Positions 23,304 to 34,869 of a stretch of DNA of 64,000 nucleotides are shown here, in pieces. How positions within the stretch are numbered: the stretch's first letter is position 1; each line of letters begins with the position of its first letter. This DNA comes from Littorina saxatilis (lineage: Eukaryota > Mollusca > Gastropoda > Littorinimorpha > Littorinidae). Both the position numbers and the translations under genes were made by a program. Below the pieces are notes generated by a model that did no database searches, was not told the DNA's origin, and saw only the letters and a list, made by a program, of their open reading frames with translations. The stretch is taken from positions 35,933,461 through 35,997,460 of the forward strand of contig NC_090249.1 in the NCBI RefSeq assembly GCF_037325665.1, in the 5' to 3' direction.

Positions 23304-24349
23304 ACCAAACAAATATATAAACTTCTACATGTTTGTCAAAAGAAGAAAAAAATACATACCTACTACCATCTTGCTTATCAGCTGCTTGGAATCTTCCCTG
23401 CTCTGCTTGGGCTAGTATTCACTGCACCAGATTTCCCAGGAGATGCAAGTTGCACCATGGCTGAACATAGTCATTTTTGTATTGATTGTTCTTTTTCTAA
23501 GCAGTTTATTTGCTTTTTTCAAGAGAAAAGATATAGGGTCTGCCTTCTCGTTGCCATAAATGGCAAACTCCGTGTTGTCCTTTTTGCCGTACGCATTCCG
23601 CTCCGCAACTCTAAAATAAGTCGTGGCTCAAAACACTCATGGCAACGTGCTTCAAACGTACACCACCGGTGGTGATTTCTTGCTCCATCTCAGCTGTTGC
23701 AAGGGAAGCAGCATAGTTTCCAGCCAATTTTCATTCTGGACGAAGAAGAATGCACAAACTTGATCTTCCGATTCGTTCGTAGCAATAGCAGACGACACTA
23801 TCGACTCGCACTTTCTTTTTAAACTTCTGTCACGCCAGCCTCTGCAACTGATCTGATTTTAGTCGATAATTATCTCCTTTGCGTGTCAAGCACTGAAATC
23901 GGGGCAAAACGTGTGATAAACTGAAGTTTCCACAAAGATATCCAAGGAAAATCGCAGCTGTAGATGTTTCACATCGCCTTTGGCGAGACCTGGCGGAAAT
24001 CAAGAATATTGCATTCTGGGAAGGCCGAATCGAACCGAACGAGACCGAGCATAAACGAAGTTTAATATCCGCGATTCGATTGGTCAGTAGACAAACATTT
24101 TCACACGGAATCTCCCGGAATCTTCATCGGTTGTCTTCGGCTCATTGGAATGTCTTCTAGTTGCTGTTACTAACGGCGCGAAATCTGTAAACGGAAATTC
24201 CCGTTGTCCGCGGTATGAACTGATTGTAGCAAAGAAAAGACAACTCATTCCAGTCATGCTTTTCAGAATTTCAGAATTTCAGAATATTTTCGTCACGTCG
24301 TCAATTGCTGACTTTTAGTGACTAGCGCTCTTTAAGAGGACAAAGACGG
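22601..24349. other. Spacer with poly-C and CA microsatellite
   Basis: Contains a C-run at about 22769-22789 and (CA)n at 23263-23300. Bases 23560-24200 are richer in CpG than the neighbours and could include a promoter or 5' exon, but no coding frame with family support is present. Confidence 0.45.
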
Positions 24350-24439
24350 AGAAAAAAAAAAAAAAAATCAAAAGTAACTGAGGATAGAAAAGACTTAAGC
24401 CTAAAGGAAGTAGTCAAACGAAACAAAACGATCAAGGAG

Positions 24440-25075
24440 GAACTGAATATAACTGAGACCCTACTCTAACTTTGAAACAAAATAAGGAGTGGGGAGGAGT
24501 TAGAATGAGAGTTTGGAGAGCTCCCCTCTGAAAGATACCAGAGAGGGAGCCTCGGCAGCAGCTGCCGGGAGGGAATTCCACACGGGGATGGTACGCGGGA
24601 AGAAGCTGTATTTAAAATAGTTTGTACGGGCGGAAATTTGGCGAAGTTTAAGGTTGTGGTTGGATCGAGTTCTGCCAGTGCCAGGGGTGAGGTAGGGGTC
24701 TGGGGGGATATCTACCAGGTTGTTGATGATTTTGTGGAGCATTGTGAGTTGGGTCTTGGTGCGCCTACTTTCTAGGGTTTCACATCCGAGTGCCACTGCA
24801 ACATGGAACTGACACTACTTTCATAGCTATAATCGTGTGTCACATACCTTGCTGCCCTACGTTGAATCTGTTCTACCTTTTTGGTCATCTCTACGGTGTG
24901 CGGGTTCCAAACTGCACTACAATACTCTAAGTGTGGTCGTACGAGCGTGAAGTATGCGTTGGACTTGGTCTTCTTGTTGGTTGTGCGTAGGTTTCTTTTC
25001 AGGAATCCGAGAACGCCGTTTGCTTTCTTGCTAACGTGACCACCGTTGACGATGTGTTTGACTCACATTCACCTC
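24440..25075 (-). pseudogene. CR1-like LINE RT tail fragment
   Basis: The minus strand reads SKKANGVLGFLKRNLRTTNK and FTLVRPHLEYCSAVWNPHT, the post-catalytic part of CR1-type RT, then after a frame break near 24790 continues as LESRRTKTQLTMLHKIINNL, RTNYFKYSFFPRTIPVWNSL and ends near 24500. Both ends are truncated or eroded. Only about 200 codons remain. A run of A at 24351-24367 lies just beyond the left end. Confidence 0.82.
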
Positions 25076-26041
25076 TCAAACATACGCATTTTTTTGCTGT
25101 TTTGTGTTTGTTCAATACACGACGGTTTTTCAATTTTGAGGCAAAAACGTGTCTTTGAACTTCAAAAAAATTCAGAGCTTCACACAGTGTTCCGATTGTA
25201 CTGAAATTCGGGTTAATGTCTTCTTGAAAATGTCCTTCGCAAACTGGTTAAGAGTTTTGCGTTATTTGTGTGTTTACCTTATACCTTTTAAGGTCAAATA
25301 GTAAGCGAGGGTGTCAAAAAATGGGTGTCTTTTGGTTAGAAGGCAAAATTTCAAATGTCTGTAGATCGTCAGAAAAAAATCGTACATGAATGAAAAAATA
25401 TTCAAAAAATTGTTTTTTAGAACACTAACCGATCTGTGAGCAGCTTTTTTAATGTCCTTTTATACTTTATTTATGAAACGAAAATAAAAGAGCAAAAAAT
25501 GCTGTCTTCACTTTTTATGTCCGTCGTGTCACGTTTACTGAACGCGACTGAAAAACAATGACGGGTCCCTTTTTTCGTAATTTTAAATGTAACCAAGATC
25601 GCGTCCCTTTTGTCGCCTCCTTTCAGGAAAAACCTATCGCAGCGTGGCCTTTACGTCTTATTTTATTAGTGTCCTGAAGTTGTCAAAGTGAGTATTAAAA
25701 TTATTTTATGTCCATCGTGTCACGGGGTGTGTGATAGTGATTAAAACTTGAAATGTGCTCAAATCACATTCAATACATGGGACTTTGGGACACTTAACTA
25801 TCTAGATTTGAAATTGCAATCAAATTTGGAACAGGGAGCATTCATAATTTTTAATGTTGAAATTTGTCCATCGTGTCACGGTCCATCGTGTCACGATCTC
25901 AGTCGTGACACGATGGACACAATTGTGACACAACGGACATATTCGTGTGTCTTGTTCGATGTAATTCAGTTATTTATGTATTGGCGATGAAATGGGCTAG
26001 CTATACACCTGACAATGTAAGCATGTAGATCTAGTGATACA
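25076..26041. other. AT-rich region with repeated 15-bp motif
   Basis: No family-supported gene. GTCCATCGTGTCACG or one-base variants occur at 25519, 25710, 25866 and 25881, inverted at 25904-25918, with a weaker inverted copy at 25925-25938. Copies at 25881-25896 and 25903-25918 form a perfect 16-bp inverted repeat with a 6-base loop. The motif recurs at 28176-28230 and 28556-28570. Confidence 0.6.
25881..25918. repeat. Perfect 16-bp inverted repeat (hairpin)
   Basis: Arms GTCCATCGTGTCACGA and TCGTGACACGATGGAC flank the loop TCTCAG. The arm equals the locally recurrent motif. Confidence 0.85.
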
Positions 26042-26043
26042 TA

Positions 26044-27642
26044 CACTCTTCAAAAAAAGTTAAGGATCGGTTGAAAAAACGGATCTAATTATAAAAAATT
26101 GCCAAAAAATTAAACATCGACATAATAATCAAAAGATTAATGTGTTTGAATTAACAAATGAACAATGAGTCTTGACCTAGAATTTTGTTTGGCAGGCAGA
26201 GTTATTTCCCTTTGTGTGACTTCTCAAAAGTTTCTGCATTTTGGTAGAAAAAGGGTGGTTTTTTATAGCCCCATGAAGTTTGCGGAACGCATGCCAGAGC
26301 AAAAGGTTGTGATGCACGTGCTACAACAGGGTCCTGGCTATTAACATCGCTCACCACCTTGTATTTAACACGCTGACACAATTATGCACAGTAGCAACAT
26401 GCCCCCACGAAGAAAACTGAGCAATTTGGAAAGAGTAAAGGCAATAGGATGGCTACAAGACAGTGTTGCTGCCAGGCAAGTGGCCCCAAGGCTTGCAGTG
26501 GCTCCCTCTGTCATCATTAGACTAAAACAGAGATTCCACGCAGCTGGAAGAGTGCAGGAGCGACAACGTTCTCGTCGGCCCAGAGTCACCACACAAAGAG
26601 AGGATCGCTTAATTCAGAGGCAGGCCATGCAACAAAGAATGGCTACGGCAAACAACATTAGGCAACGCCTACAAGCTACCACGGCAACACTGTTGTTAGT
26701 GGTCAGACGATCCGAAACCGCTTTCGCAACTTTGGCTTGCGTGCAAGGCGTCCAGTCCGAGGAACAACCCTGACTGCTAATCACTGAGCAGCTCGCCGAG
26801 CCTGGTGCACTCAACATGTGAAGTGGCAACGTCAGCAGTGGGCTCAGGTGTTGTTTACAGATGAGTCCCGCTTTTGCTTGGAACCTGCTGATGGTCGCAT
26901 CCGAGTGTGAAGGCGTCGCGGAGAGCCCTTCGCAGAAGGCGCTGTTCTGGCCGGAACGACAGCGTTTTGGCGGAGGCTCTGTGATGGTCTGGGGAGGGAT
27001 CAGCACACGTCAAAGGACACCTCTGTACCATGTAGTGGGCAACTTGACCGTTGTCCGCTACCAGAATGAGATCCTGCAACCCCTGGTCATTCCAGCCCTC
27101 CAAGCAATCGGCCCTCGTGCGATTCTTCAGGATGACAACGCACCTCCCCATCGCTCTGCAGCTGTAAACACCTTCATCCAGCAGGCCAGGGTCAACAGGA
27201 TGATGTGGCCAGCCAACAGCTCGGACCTGAACCCCATATAGCACATGTGGGACGAGCTTTGTTGTCGGGTACAGCAACATCACCCTCCTCCTGCCAATCT
27301 GGGTCAACTGCTGCAATGGCTCCAGCAGGAGTGGAATGGAATTCCCAGAGCATACATATGCAACCTGATCCACTCCATGCGCCAACGATGTGTTGAATGC
27401 CTGGCACACAACGGAGGGCACACGCGTTATTGACACTGATTCACATTGTTGTGAATTTCGAGGGTTGTCACGTTTGACACACTCTAGCTAAATTGTCGCT
27501 GCCGCGTTCGATCTTTGCTGTGTTTGTCATTACGCCTTGGTTGTTCAATTATATAATTTAAAAAAAAAAAAGAATTCTGTCTTATCTGTTATGTGTGGCG
27601 TGCTTGTAAAAAAAAGTTATCCTTAACTTTTTTTGAAGAGTA
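26044..27642 (+). mobile_element. Tc1-like transposon, decayed
   Basis: Ends are inverted CTCTTCAAAAAAAGTTAAGG, flanked by TA at 26042-26043 and 27643-27644; one mismatch near the very tip. It sits directly before the Tudor/SH3-like exon at 27645. Length about 1.6 kb. Confidence 0.85.
26384..27433 (+). pseudogene. Tc1-like transposase pseudogene
   Basis: N-terminal helix-turn-helix region begins PPRRKLSNLERVKAIGWLQD and continues to QERQRSRRPRVTTQREDR. Later fragments in other frames show GGGSVMVWGGIS, ILQDDNAPPHRSAA (second catalytic Asp) and SSDLNPI followed by a stop codon at 27239-27241 where Glu is expected (usual NPIEHMWDEL). At least three frameshifts plus this stop. It is clearly older than the copy at 21081. 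Confidence 0.85.
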
Positions 27643-27644
27643 TA

Positions 27645-28001
27645 GAAGGAATTCGACCGGAAGATTATCTTGGGCGTTGGGTGTTTGTCGCTTACGACAA
27701 GATGGCATATCCCGGTCTAGTGGTAGACGTTGACAATGGAGAATACCTGGTGGACTGCTTGCACCAACTTGGAAAGGACAATTGTTTCTTTTCACCAAGA
27801 ATGAAGGACACACTATGGTACCCCCATGAAGATATTCTGGCTGTCATCTCTGAGCCAGTTCAACAAGATGGCTTCTCTGATCATTACACTGTAGATCTAT
27901 TTGTATGGAATCATGTGCAAGAGAAGCTTTTCCGGAGACACACCCCGTTGCAGTCTAATGTGTTCACTCAACCTAGAGCTCGCTATCATAACAGACATTA
28001 A
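27645..28001 (+). CDS. Exon with Tudor/SH3-like small barrel, unknown gene
   Basis: The frame reads EGIRPEDYLGRWVFVAYDKM, then PGLVVDVDNGEYLVDCL and DTLWYPHEDILAVISEPVQ, and ends at a stop near 28001. The pattern W-V-x-Y-D-x-x-x-Y-P-G-x-V, a turn, and a closing D-x-L-W-Y-P strand resembles small beta-barrel modules at the C-terminus of many uncharacterised invertebrate, often transposon-derived, proteins. It looks like a last exon; the Tc1 at 26044-27642 sits against its 5' edge, so the original acceptor may be displaced. Upstream exons were not recognised. Function is not assigned. Confidence 0.45.
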   Translation, partial: EGIRPEDYLGRWVFVAYDKMAYPGLVVDVDNGEYLVDCLHQLGKDNCFFSPRMKDTLWYPHEDILAVISEPVQQDGFSDHYTVDLFVWNHVQEKLFRRHTPLQSNVFTQPRARYHNRH

Positions 28002-29150
28002 GTTCAAAGACGGTTACCTTTACACTTTTTCAGTCGTTCCTCTTGACTCGTTCAGTTTTATAAAAATGCCATGTGGAAAGGCATTCCAATTCTGCTTTTT
28101 GTTTGCTTAGTTTAATACCCAATTTTAAAAAAATGTAATTTTCAAACTTGCTTCCTTTTGTATACATGTGCAAATGTCTTTCGTGTCACGAGCGTGTCCA
28201 TCGTGTCACGAGCGTGTCCATCGTGTCACTTTACACTAAGGCTTAATTTGCAAAACAAACATGTTGTTTCATAATCAAGGGTTTTGGGTGCTTGTTGCCA
28301 TCGTTTAGAGTTACTAGTAAAAAAAAGTTTCACATAAATGTGTGCATTTGTTTCAGTTTTATGTGTGTTGACGTGTGCTGTGATTTATTACTTTTTCTTT
28401 CTACTCTATTATTTTCTGTAATCAATGCACTTTCTTTAAAAAAAAACCACCATATTTTGATTTATTCCATTGAAGGCTGATCTGTGTGTTGTGTAACTGA
28501 AAAGAAATGGACTGACTGATTAAATTTATCATTAAAAAAAATTAAAAAACCTGTCCGTGACACGACGGACATTTTCACATGTGTACATTTTTTCAAATTT
28601 TTATATTTCTTCACATAGTTTAGTAAAAGTGGCAAGAAGCGACCTATGGAATACGCAATGTGTATAGTTTAACATAAAATTATTGCTGATTCCTTTGGTG
28701 AAGAATATTCCCCCCCGATTTTTTTTTTCATTTTTGCCCCAAAATTGAAAACCCCTCATACAATTGCATACACATACATTGTTCATTTAGCCGTTTTGAC
28801 CGTTTATGATTAATTCTGATCTAAAATCAGTACATCAGAGTAACCAGAAGAGGTTCAAAATCCAGAATCAGAAAGAAAACCGAAATGACCAGGGAACAAA
28901 AAAATCACTTTTTTCACTGTGGTGTCTGCCCTTAACATGCAAAATCATAAGAACATTATAATTAGAAGTAGTGTTGACGGAGCAAATGAAGGGGGATAGG
29001 AAATTGTAGATAATATACCCGTGTAAACATCTAAATAGCAATTCACATGGTAGTAAGTACAGCAGATTATAACAAACAATCCTCGATTTCAAATTGTTCA
29101 ACTAGCACAGGAAAGAAGCTGCACACAGCCAAAATTCATAATCAGCAGTT
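28002..29150. other. Non-coding, with further 15-bp motif copies
   Basis: GTCTTTCGTGTCACG at 28176, GTCCATCGTGTCACG at 28196 and 28216 (spaced 20 bases), and an inverted variant at 28556-28570. The rest is AT-rich and unremarkable. Confidence 0.55.
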
Positions 29151-29761
29151 CAGGGATGTCGTTAGGCATCGGACATCGGACAGACCGATTCAGAGGCTCA
29201 AATGTCTGATTCACAGCCGCATGGCGGTCACATGTCCTATCTTTTTGAACTGAGCGCTGACATCCCTGTCCGATAAGAACTCAATTCCTTCGGACAGCGC
29301 GATACTCGTTAATGTTCCTTTCAAGATACACATTTTCAAAAAGCGACCAAGCACTCTCGCGTATAGGTGCACTAAAGTTGTGCAATGCGGATGTTGCGTT
29401 TGGGTGACACCTTTCTGCAGCACATTAAAGTTAGGAGTATGGAAGACAACTCCAACTGACTTAGTCTTGCGTCTGCTTTTGCTTCAGTTCGAGACATTTT
29501 GACGAAGCGCACTTAGTTATGCCACCGAAAAATAGAAATAAAACCTGCCAAAGTTCAACAAAAGCTGAACACGTTTCGCTATTCAACGGCATCCTGTGCT
29601 ACATTAGGGTCAAAAACAGGGGGTAACACGGCGAGCGTCATTCTTGAAAATGAAACAATTCTGATGTCCTATTGAAATTTCTGAAAGCGGTCAAATGTCT
29701 TATTGATGCTGAAGAGCTAGGAAATTTGTCCTATAGGGATGAATATGTAGCAACATCCCTG
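29151..29761. mobile_element. Possible hAT-like non-autonomous element
   Basis: CAGGGATGTCG at the left and, inverted, CAGGGATGTTG at the right. CAGGG-type short inverted ends fit hAT. The expected 8-bp duplication is not seen (GCAGTT and GCAGTC are the nearest), and no transposase is present. Internal copies of GACATCCCTG and TCGGACA-like phrases suggest subterminal repeats. Confidence 0.4.
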
Positions 29762-30307
29762 GCAGTCTACCACGACCAATGAAAATTGACGCTCTCATTA
29801 ACTTGATTAAGACTAAGTACAATTTTTCACGCAACTCAAAAGTTATGAAATATTCTCTTAATTTCTCTCAAACGTTGTTGCTGTTCATTATTAAGATTAT
29901 TTAGCTTTTTTCACCTGCACAAAAAGGTGTTTACTTCACTGTAAGCAAGTTAATTTTCTTGAGACAAAAGTTAGTCGCCAAGTGAAATTTTGTAACGCTT
30001 CTTTCTTAAGTTCTGACAACATTTTGTGCCTGACTCCAAATGGGTTTTCAGTTTGTAGTTTATCAACCTTGAGTATGCATCACTTTTGTCACCCCTCTGT
30101 TAATAGCATGCAATACCAAATATAATGTAAAATGATGACATTTCATAATAAGTGACACTACAAAGGGGAACATCAAATATGTACTGTACAAACAATTTCA
30201 AATACTCTGAGCAAGCTTTTTTGTGATGCAGAGTATTGAACACTCACATCTAAAACCATCAGAGATATTCTCAATATCTATATTTTCAATTTTCATTCAA
30301 AATATTT
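29762..30307. other. Spacer with a dispersed ~90-bp repeat
   Basis: Bases ~30050-30140 (GTAGTTTATCAACCTTGAGT and on) resemble ~51365-51450, so a short dispersed repeat is present. No gene. Confidence 0.5.
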
Positions 30308-30760
30308 ATGTTCACAAGCTCACATAAAATCATTTATGCAACACACTAAGACCAGACCAAAGTTGAGATTGAAATGGGCACTTTATTTAATAAAGCGCCA
30401 GAGTGGATGAAAATATATATACATGACAAAATAAGGTGGTCCCGCTGTACAAGGGTTACCAAACACACACACACAGTAACATTGTACAACTTACTCTCAC
30501 GTTCAAGCGGGACCACCAACAAAACTTATCAAATAAACAACATTTCACGTGATCAAGCAGGTGACCACAAACACAAATCTTCACATTTTAACACTCTCTC
30601 ATGTATTCATAAAAGAATCAGTCATTCATGCTGACTAGATAATGACATAATCAAATCACCCTCAGTCATTCATGCTGCCTATATAATGACATCATAACAT
30701 CACATGAATAAAACCGTTCTTGATATACAAAATATGACCAGTGTGGGCGTTGACCGCCAC
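30308..30760 (-). repeat. Split direct repeat B2 of YR element 1
   Basis: 453 bp, matching 31003-31455 throughout as far as I can read. Left end TATGTTCACAAGCTCAC marks the 3' end of the element on the minus strand. Confidence 0.9.
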
Positions 30761-30817
30761 GTTCAAGAATACATTATTTGTTACAAGGTGGAGTTAACAA
30801 AGGGGGAGGAAGGCGGG

Positions 30818-31002
30818 TCAGCAAATATTTCGGCTGCCACTGTCTACAGTCAGGATGGTTGTGGGCTATATTTAGAATTTACCCATCATCCTGTTTACCC
30901 CACCCCGTGTCATCCGGGTTGCTCCACAACAAAATCGTCTGCTCCAGGAGCAGACGGCAGAGAAATAGTGTACGGTCATGATCTGTTGCATAAATTCTCT
31001 TT
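30818..31002 (-). repeat. Split direct repeat A2 of YR element 1
   Basis: 185 bp, matching 37025-37209. It directly adjoins B1 on one side and is separated from B2 by 57 unique bases (30761-30817). It contains a short palindrome, CTGCTCCAGGAGCAG. Confidence 0.9.
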
Positions 31003-31455
31003 ATGTTCACAAGCTCACATAAAATCATTTATGCAACACACTAAGACCAGACCAAAGTTGAGATTGAAATGGGCACTTTATTTAATAAAGCGCCAGAGTG
31101 GATGAAAATATATATACATGACAAAATAAGGTGGTCCCGCTGTACAAGGGTTACCAAACACACACACACAGTAACATTGTACAACTTACTCTCACGTTCA
31201 AGCGGGACCACCAACAAAACTTATCAAATAAACAACATTTCACGTGATCAAGCAGGTGACCACAAACACAAATCTTCACATTTTAACACTCTCTCATGTA
31301 TTCATAAAAGAATCAGTCATTCATGCTGACTAGATAATGACATAATCAAATCACCCTCAGTCATTCATGCTGCCTATATAATGACATCATAACATCACAT
31401 GAATAAAACCGTTCTTGATATACAAAATATGACCAGTGTGGGCGTTGACCGCCAC
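31003..31455 (-). repeat. Split direct repeat B1 of YR element 1
   Basis: 453 bp, same sequence as B2 at 30308-30760; the last shared bases are GTTGACCGCCAC. Confidence 0.9.
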
Positions 31456-31896
31456 AACTGTGGTATCTCCAATACAACTTAAAAGAGATTACACAGCAAC
31501 CCCACACCAGATCCCGTGCACAGCATCTAAGCATGGGCAACCCCCATACTTTGGTTATGATGCGAAAAGTTATACCTGAACGACTTGCTATTATTACCTA
31601 AGTTAACCGAGGCTGACAGCGTATGGCCAACCTCCATGCCTGCCAGCCGCCTGCCCTCTGTAACCTGGTTTATCTATCAACTTCAATCTTCAATGTAGGT
31701 CCCTACCCAGGTCAACCTCCTGGATAAGAACTTCCACTGTTGACTGAATTATGTACATCTAGTTTTTTGGACTCAGCTTCCTCGACATAGGTCCAAAACC
31801 AGGCCAACCTCCTGGATGAGGACTTTTTGTGATTGACTGAATGCTTACCTAAAACTGTGACCAGCATTCTTATCTGCAGTTTACTCCCTAAATTGT
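31456..31896 (-). other. Non-coding 3' region of YR element 1
   Basis: Lies between the recombinase and B1. It has an internal duplication: CCAGGTCAACCTCCTGGAT at ~31707 and CCAGGCCAACCTCCTGGAT at ~31799. No gene. Confidence 0.55.
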
Positions 31897-32568
31897 TTAA
31901 GGTAAGCGAATATACCTTTTGAAAGCATCCGATTGCCACCGTCCCCGCTTGCGAATCTGCGCGTCTGAGGCGCCTTTTGCTGCGCTCGATGTAGCTGCTC
32001 CTATTCTAAAACTGTGTGAATTAAATCGGTCAGCTGGAATTCCGGCAATGTTCAACATTGCTTTTAGTGTGGTAACAAAATCCCTCCTTAGTAATGAACG
32101 ACCATCAAGCATGAACAGCGGTCCGGGCATGCGCCCTCTTTTCACTATGTATTCTTTTAGAGCTTGTACGGGGCATATGAGTGGATTAGCAACTGTTGTT
32201 ACAAAGGCTTCTTGATGCTTACCGGCTGAGTGCTTAGCAGATCTGAAGGAAATAAGAATTGAGTCATCCGTTAAGGTCACATCGGAGAAAGCAAGTGTGT
32301 GACCTGAATCTGTTATTTCCCCGACCCGTAGGAAAGCATGAAAAGCCAACAAAAACATGGATGGGTAAAGATATGTGAGATAAATATTTTGAAAGGCTTG
32401 TCTACTGGTTTTCACTAGCTGTTCTAGGATCTCTTCAGTAATAGGAAGACGACTGTCGTTTGCGGGTTTAAGTTTATGTGCTGTTTTCATCGACTTACGG
32501 ACTATGTAAGATGACGTCGGAGCAGACACACTTGATAACTTGTGCGCATAACTCAGCGCGGAAATCAT
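31897..32568 (-). pseudogene. Tyrosine recombinase part of YR element 1
   Basis: About 220 residues of a tyrosine-recombinase/integrase fold. The catalytic-box signatures SHSFRIGAATSSAAKG and GRWQSDAFKRYIR are clear, with an upstream AFLRVGEI helix that carries the first conserved Arg. In YR retroelements this enzyme integrates a circular cDNA intermediate. Part of a fossil; listed for its family and extent only. Confidence 0.85.
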
Positions 32569-32713
32569 GGAAGAAATTGTCGCAGGTGCGTAGCCTTTTT
32601 GATAGAGATATGCAATGAACAGCAGGACAGTTTGCTCGCTTACTGGAAATTCCCAAAGGATATTACTTTCAGTTATGAAAATCCTGAAAAGCTGCCAAGC
32701 TCTTCGGTACAGA

Positions 32714-33310
32714 CTAATGGATGAGGCACTTAACGCCTTGCCAAACAGCAGCTAGAGGCACCTTTATGTCTTTGCACATATCTGTAAACGACTCCAAGTC
32801 TTTCCTGCAACCATCCCGGGATGCATTCACAATGAAAAAATCATCTAATATGTGGGTAATCTTGTCAATACCTAGTTTAATACCAGCCACCCACTGTAAA
32901 GCACAACTGAATGTTTCAAAAATCTGACAGGAAGCGGAACAAACCATTTGCAAGCATCTGTCTATATAGATTTCACCTTTCCAACAAAAACAGAATAGAG
33001 GGTAACAGTCAGGGCTCACCGGAATGATCCTGAAAGCAGACTTAATATCGGTCTTTGCCATGTGGCAATTTGTTCCTGCATCTTTAACAAGTTTTATTGC
33101 ATCTTCTATTGTTGCATAACTTATGGAAGTGAAAGATGGATCAATGCGGTCATTAATGGACTGACCTTCTGGGTAAGACAGGTGATGTATGATCCTGTAG
33201 TCGCCAGGCTGCTTTTTTGGAACTACCCCCAATGGTGACATTTGAAAAATGGATTTGTTGAAAATGGGCCTGTTATTCTCCCCGCTGCTAGTTCTTTTTG
33301 AATATAACAA
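32714..33310 (-). pseudogene. Reverse transcriptase part of YR element 1
   Basis: RT of the Ngaro/DIRS kind: SPLGVVPKKQPGDYRIIHHL, the acidic box AKTDIKSAFRIIPV, and the catalytic HILDDFF. Lies between the zinc-finger segment and the recombinase, as usual. Fossil. Confidence 0.85.
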
Positions 33311-33502
33311 TCCACTATTTCTGGCCGCTCGTTAGCAGACTTAAGGTTTTGAACCTCTGTACAACATGGTATTCCGGCAAAGTTAATGTCAAATCCCTGT
33401 TTGAAACCATTGACTAGGAACAGAGTTTTATGTGGATGATAGCCTTGAAGCCATCTGGAGAAGGCCGAAAAGCTGACAGGGGTTGGTAGGGACGCGAACT
33501 CA

Positions 33503-33718
33503 TTACTGTCGTTTGGGGCCTGCGGTGGAAGTGGGCCGGTTGTTAACTTTGTGATACCGGTCGGACTTCTGACCGCGAAAGGACTGGTTGTCAGGGCAAG
33601 ACTTCGCTGAATGGGGCCCAGCGCAATTCACGCAGGCATGGGAATAGCGACAATTGTCACTGAATTTGCAGGATCCAAATTTATGAAAAAAGGTACAATG
33701 GCCCTTGGGGACCCACAA
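33503..33718 (-). pseudogene. CCCH plus CCHC zinc-finger segment of Gag-like protein, YR element 1
   Basis: CTFFHKFGSCKFSDNCRYSH is a CCCH-type finger and is followed at once by CVNCAGPHSAKSC, a CCHC-like knuckle. The same pair occurs at the end of the Gag-like frames of YR elements 2 and 3, which assigns this short piece. It probably binds the element's RNA. Fossil. Confidence 0.75.
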
Positions 33719-33820
33719 AGGTCCTGCGTATCCGGATTTTCCCTGTTTTTTAACGTGTTGCCCCCCAGGTTGCCCTTCCCTTTGTTTGGCTTCAAAAGCC
33801 AGGTCAAAATTCTTGTCCCC

Positions 33821-34597
33821 CTACTTCACAAGCCCCTTTTCTAGCATGGTTCTAAAACTTCTGTCATAGAAGTCCCAGTCATGTCCCTTGTGGAACAGAC
33901 TGGAGACCACTTCGTAGTGTTTAGCGAAACCAGTCTGTGCACAGGTCTGGCTGGGCTGCTGCGTCAAAACATGCTGAAAAAGGTTCCAGGCCTCACCCCA
34001 TTTTGTAAAGGACAATTTCTTCTGCTTGGATTTTTGGGCTAGGGTGAGGCTTGGTTGGCCTGAGGTGTCCACGGACAGTGTGTACTCTGGGTCAGCGTCC
34101 TGGTGGAGCAAATCCGCAAACTCCACAAACTGGCCTTGCCAAATCGCATGCTTCAATTTATCAGGAATGTGCAAGTCCACTGGGACATGGGTCACCCCAG
34201 GCTCACCTGTTACCCTCCGGAGGACAGTGCTGAGCACATTGTGCACCACAGTGTCCTGGTGTTGTTCACTGTTGGACGGACCAGGCTGTGCGACTCCTGC
34301 AGGGGATCCATCCATTGCTGTGGGTGCCGCCTGTGCCTTCTCCACCGCCTCCATACGAGCCGCCAGCTGAATGTTTGTCTGTTGCATGGCTTGAAGCAGT
34401 GCCATCACCACCTCGAAACCTGCTGCCAAGCGTTGATCGGACAGGACAGTGGAGGCTGGTGCAGCCTCTGCGGCCCCCTCAGCTGTGGTGCTTGTGGACG
34501 CACCTCTCTGCCTTCCTCGCTTGGCTGGTCGTCCACGGGCATTAACTGGCGCATCTGCAAAGCGCTTAGGCACCGCTCTAGTTCTCACCGGAGGCAT
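33821..34597 (-). pseudogene. Gag-like N-terminal part of YR element 1
   Basis: Basic, low-complexity N-terminus (MPPVRTRAVPKRFADAP), an Ala-rich helical stretch around MALLQAMQQTNIQLAARMEA, and a conserved C-terminal section including KWGEAWNLFQHVL and DWDFYDRSFRTMLEKG. The YD-x-x-FR box also appears in elements 2 and 3 (LLYDQQFR). Fossil. Confidence 0.75.
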
Positions 34598-34869
34598 CAG
34601 TCAGTGGTCTGCACAGCATAACATTATGTATATCGGTAGGTGTCTACCATTTGATTTTATAATAATTCTTGATAGTCCATCCAGACTTTGGCGTGTTCGG
34701 CAGGAAAACAGCACCAATCACCTGTGGAGAGAATTAATCGTTTGCTGAATAAAGTGTGGTGATAATTCGCCCAGACGCGGTTGTAACAACCCATCCTTAT
34801 TGTCAAGGAGGCGACGGTACTGCTTCCTCTATGACGCCATTGTATTGGCACCACCTATTGCTGTAACCA

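Noticed and set aside
30308-31455. Pair of 453-bp direct repeats as LTRs of a small LTR element
   Set aside because: They lie 242 bases apart with no coding between them, and a second repeat pair (A) plus a YR-type coding region fit a split-repeat YR element better.
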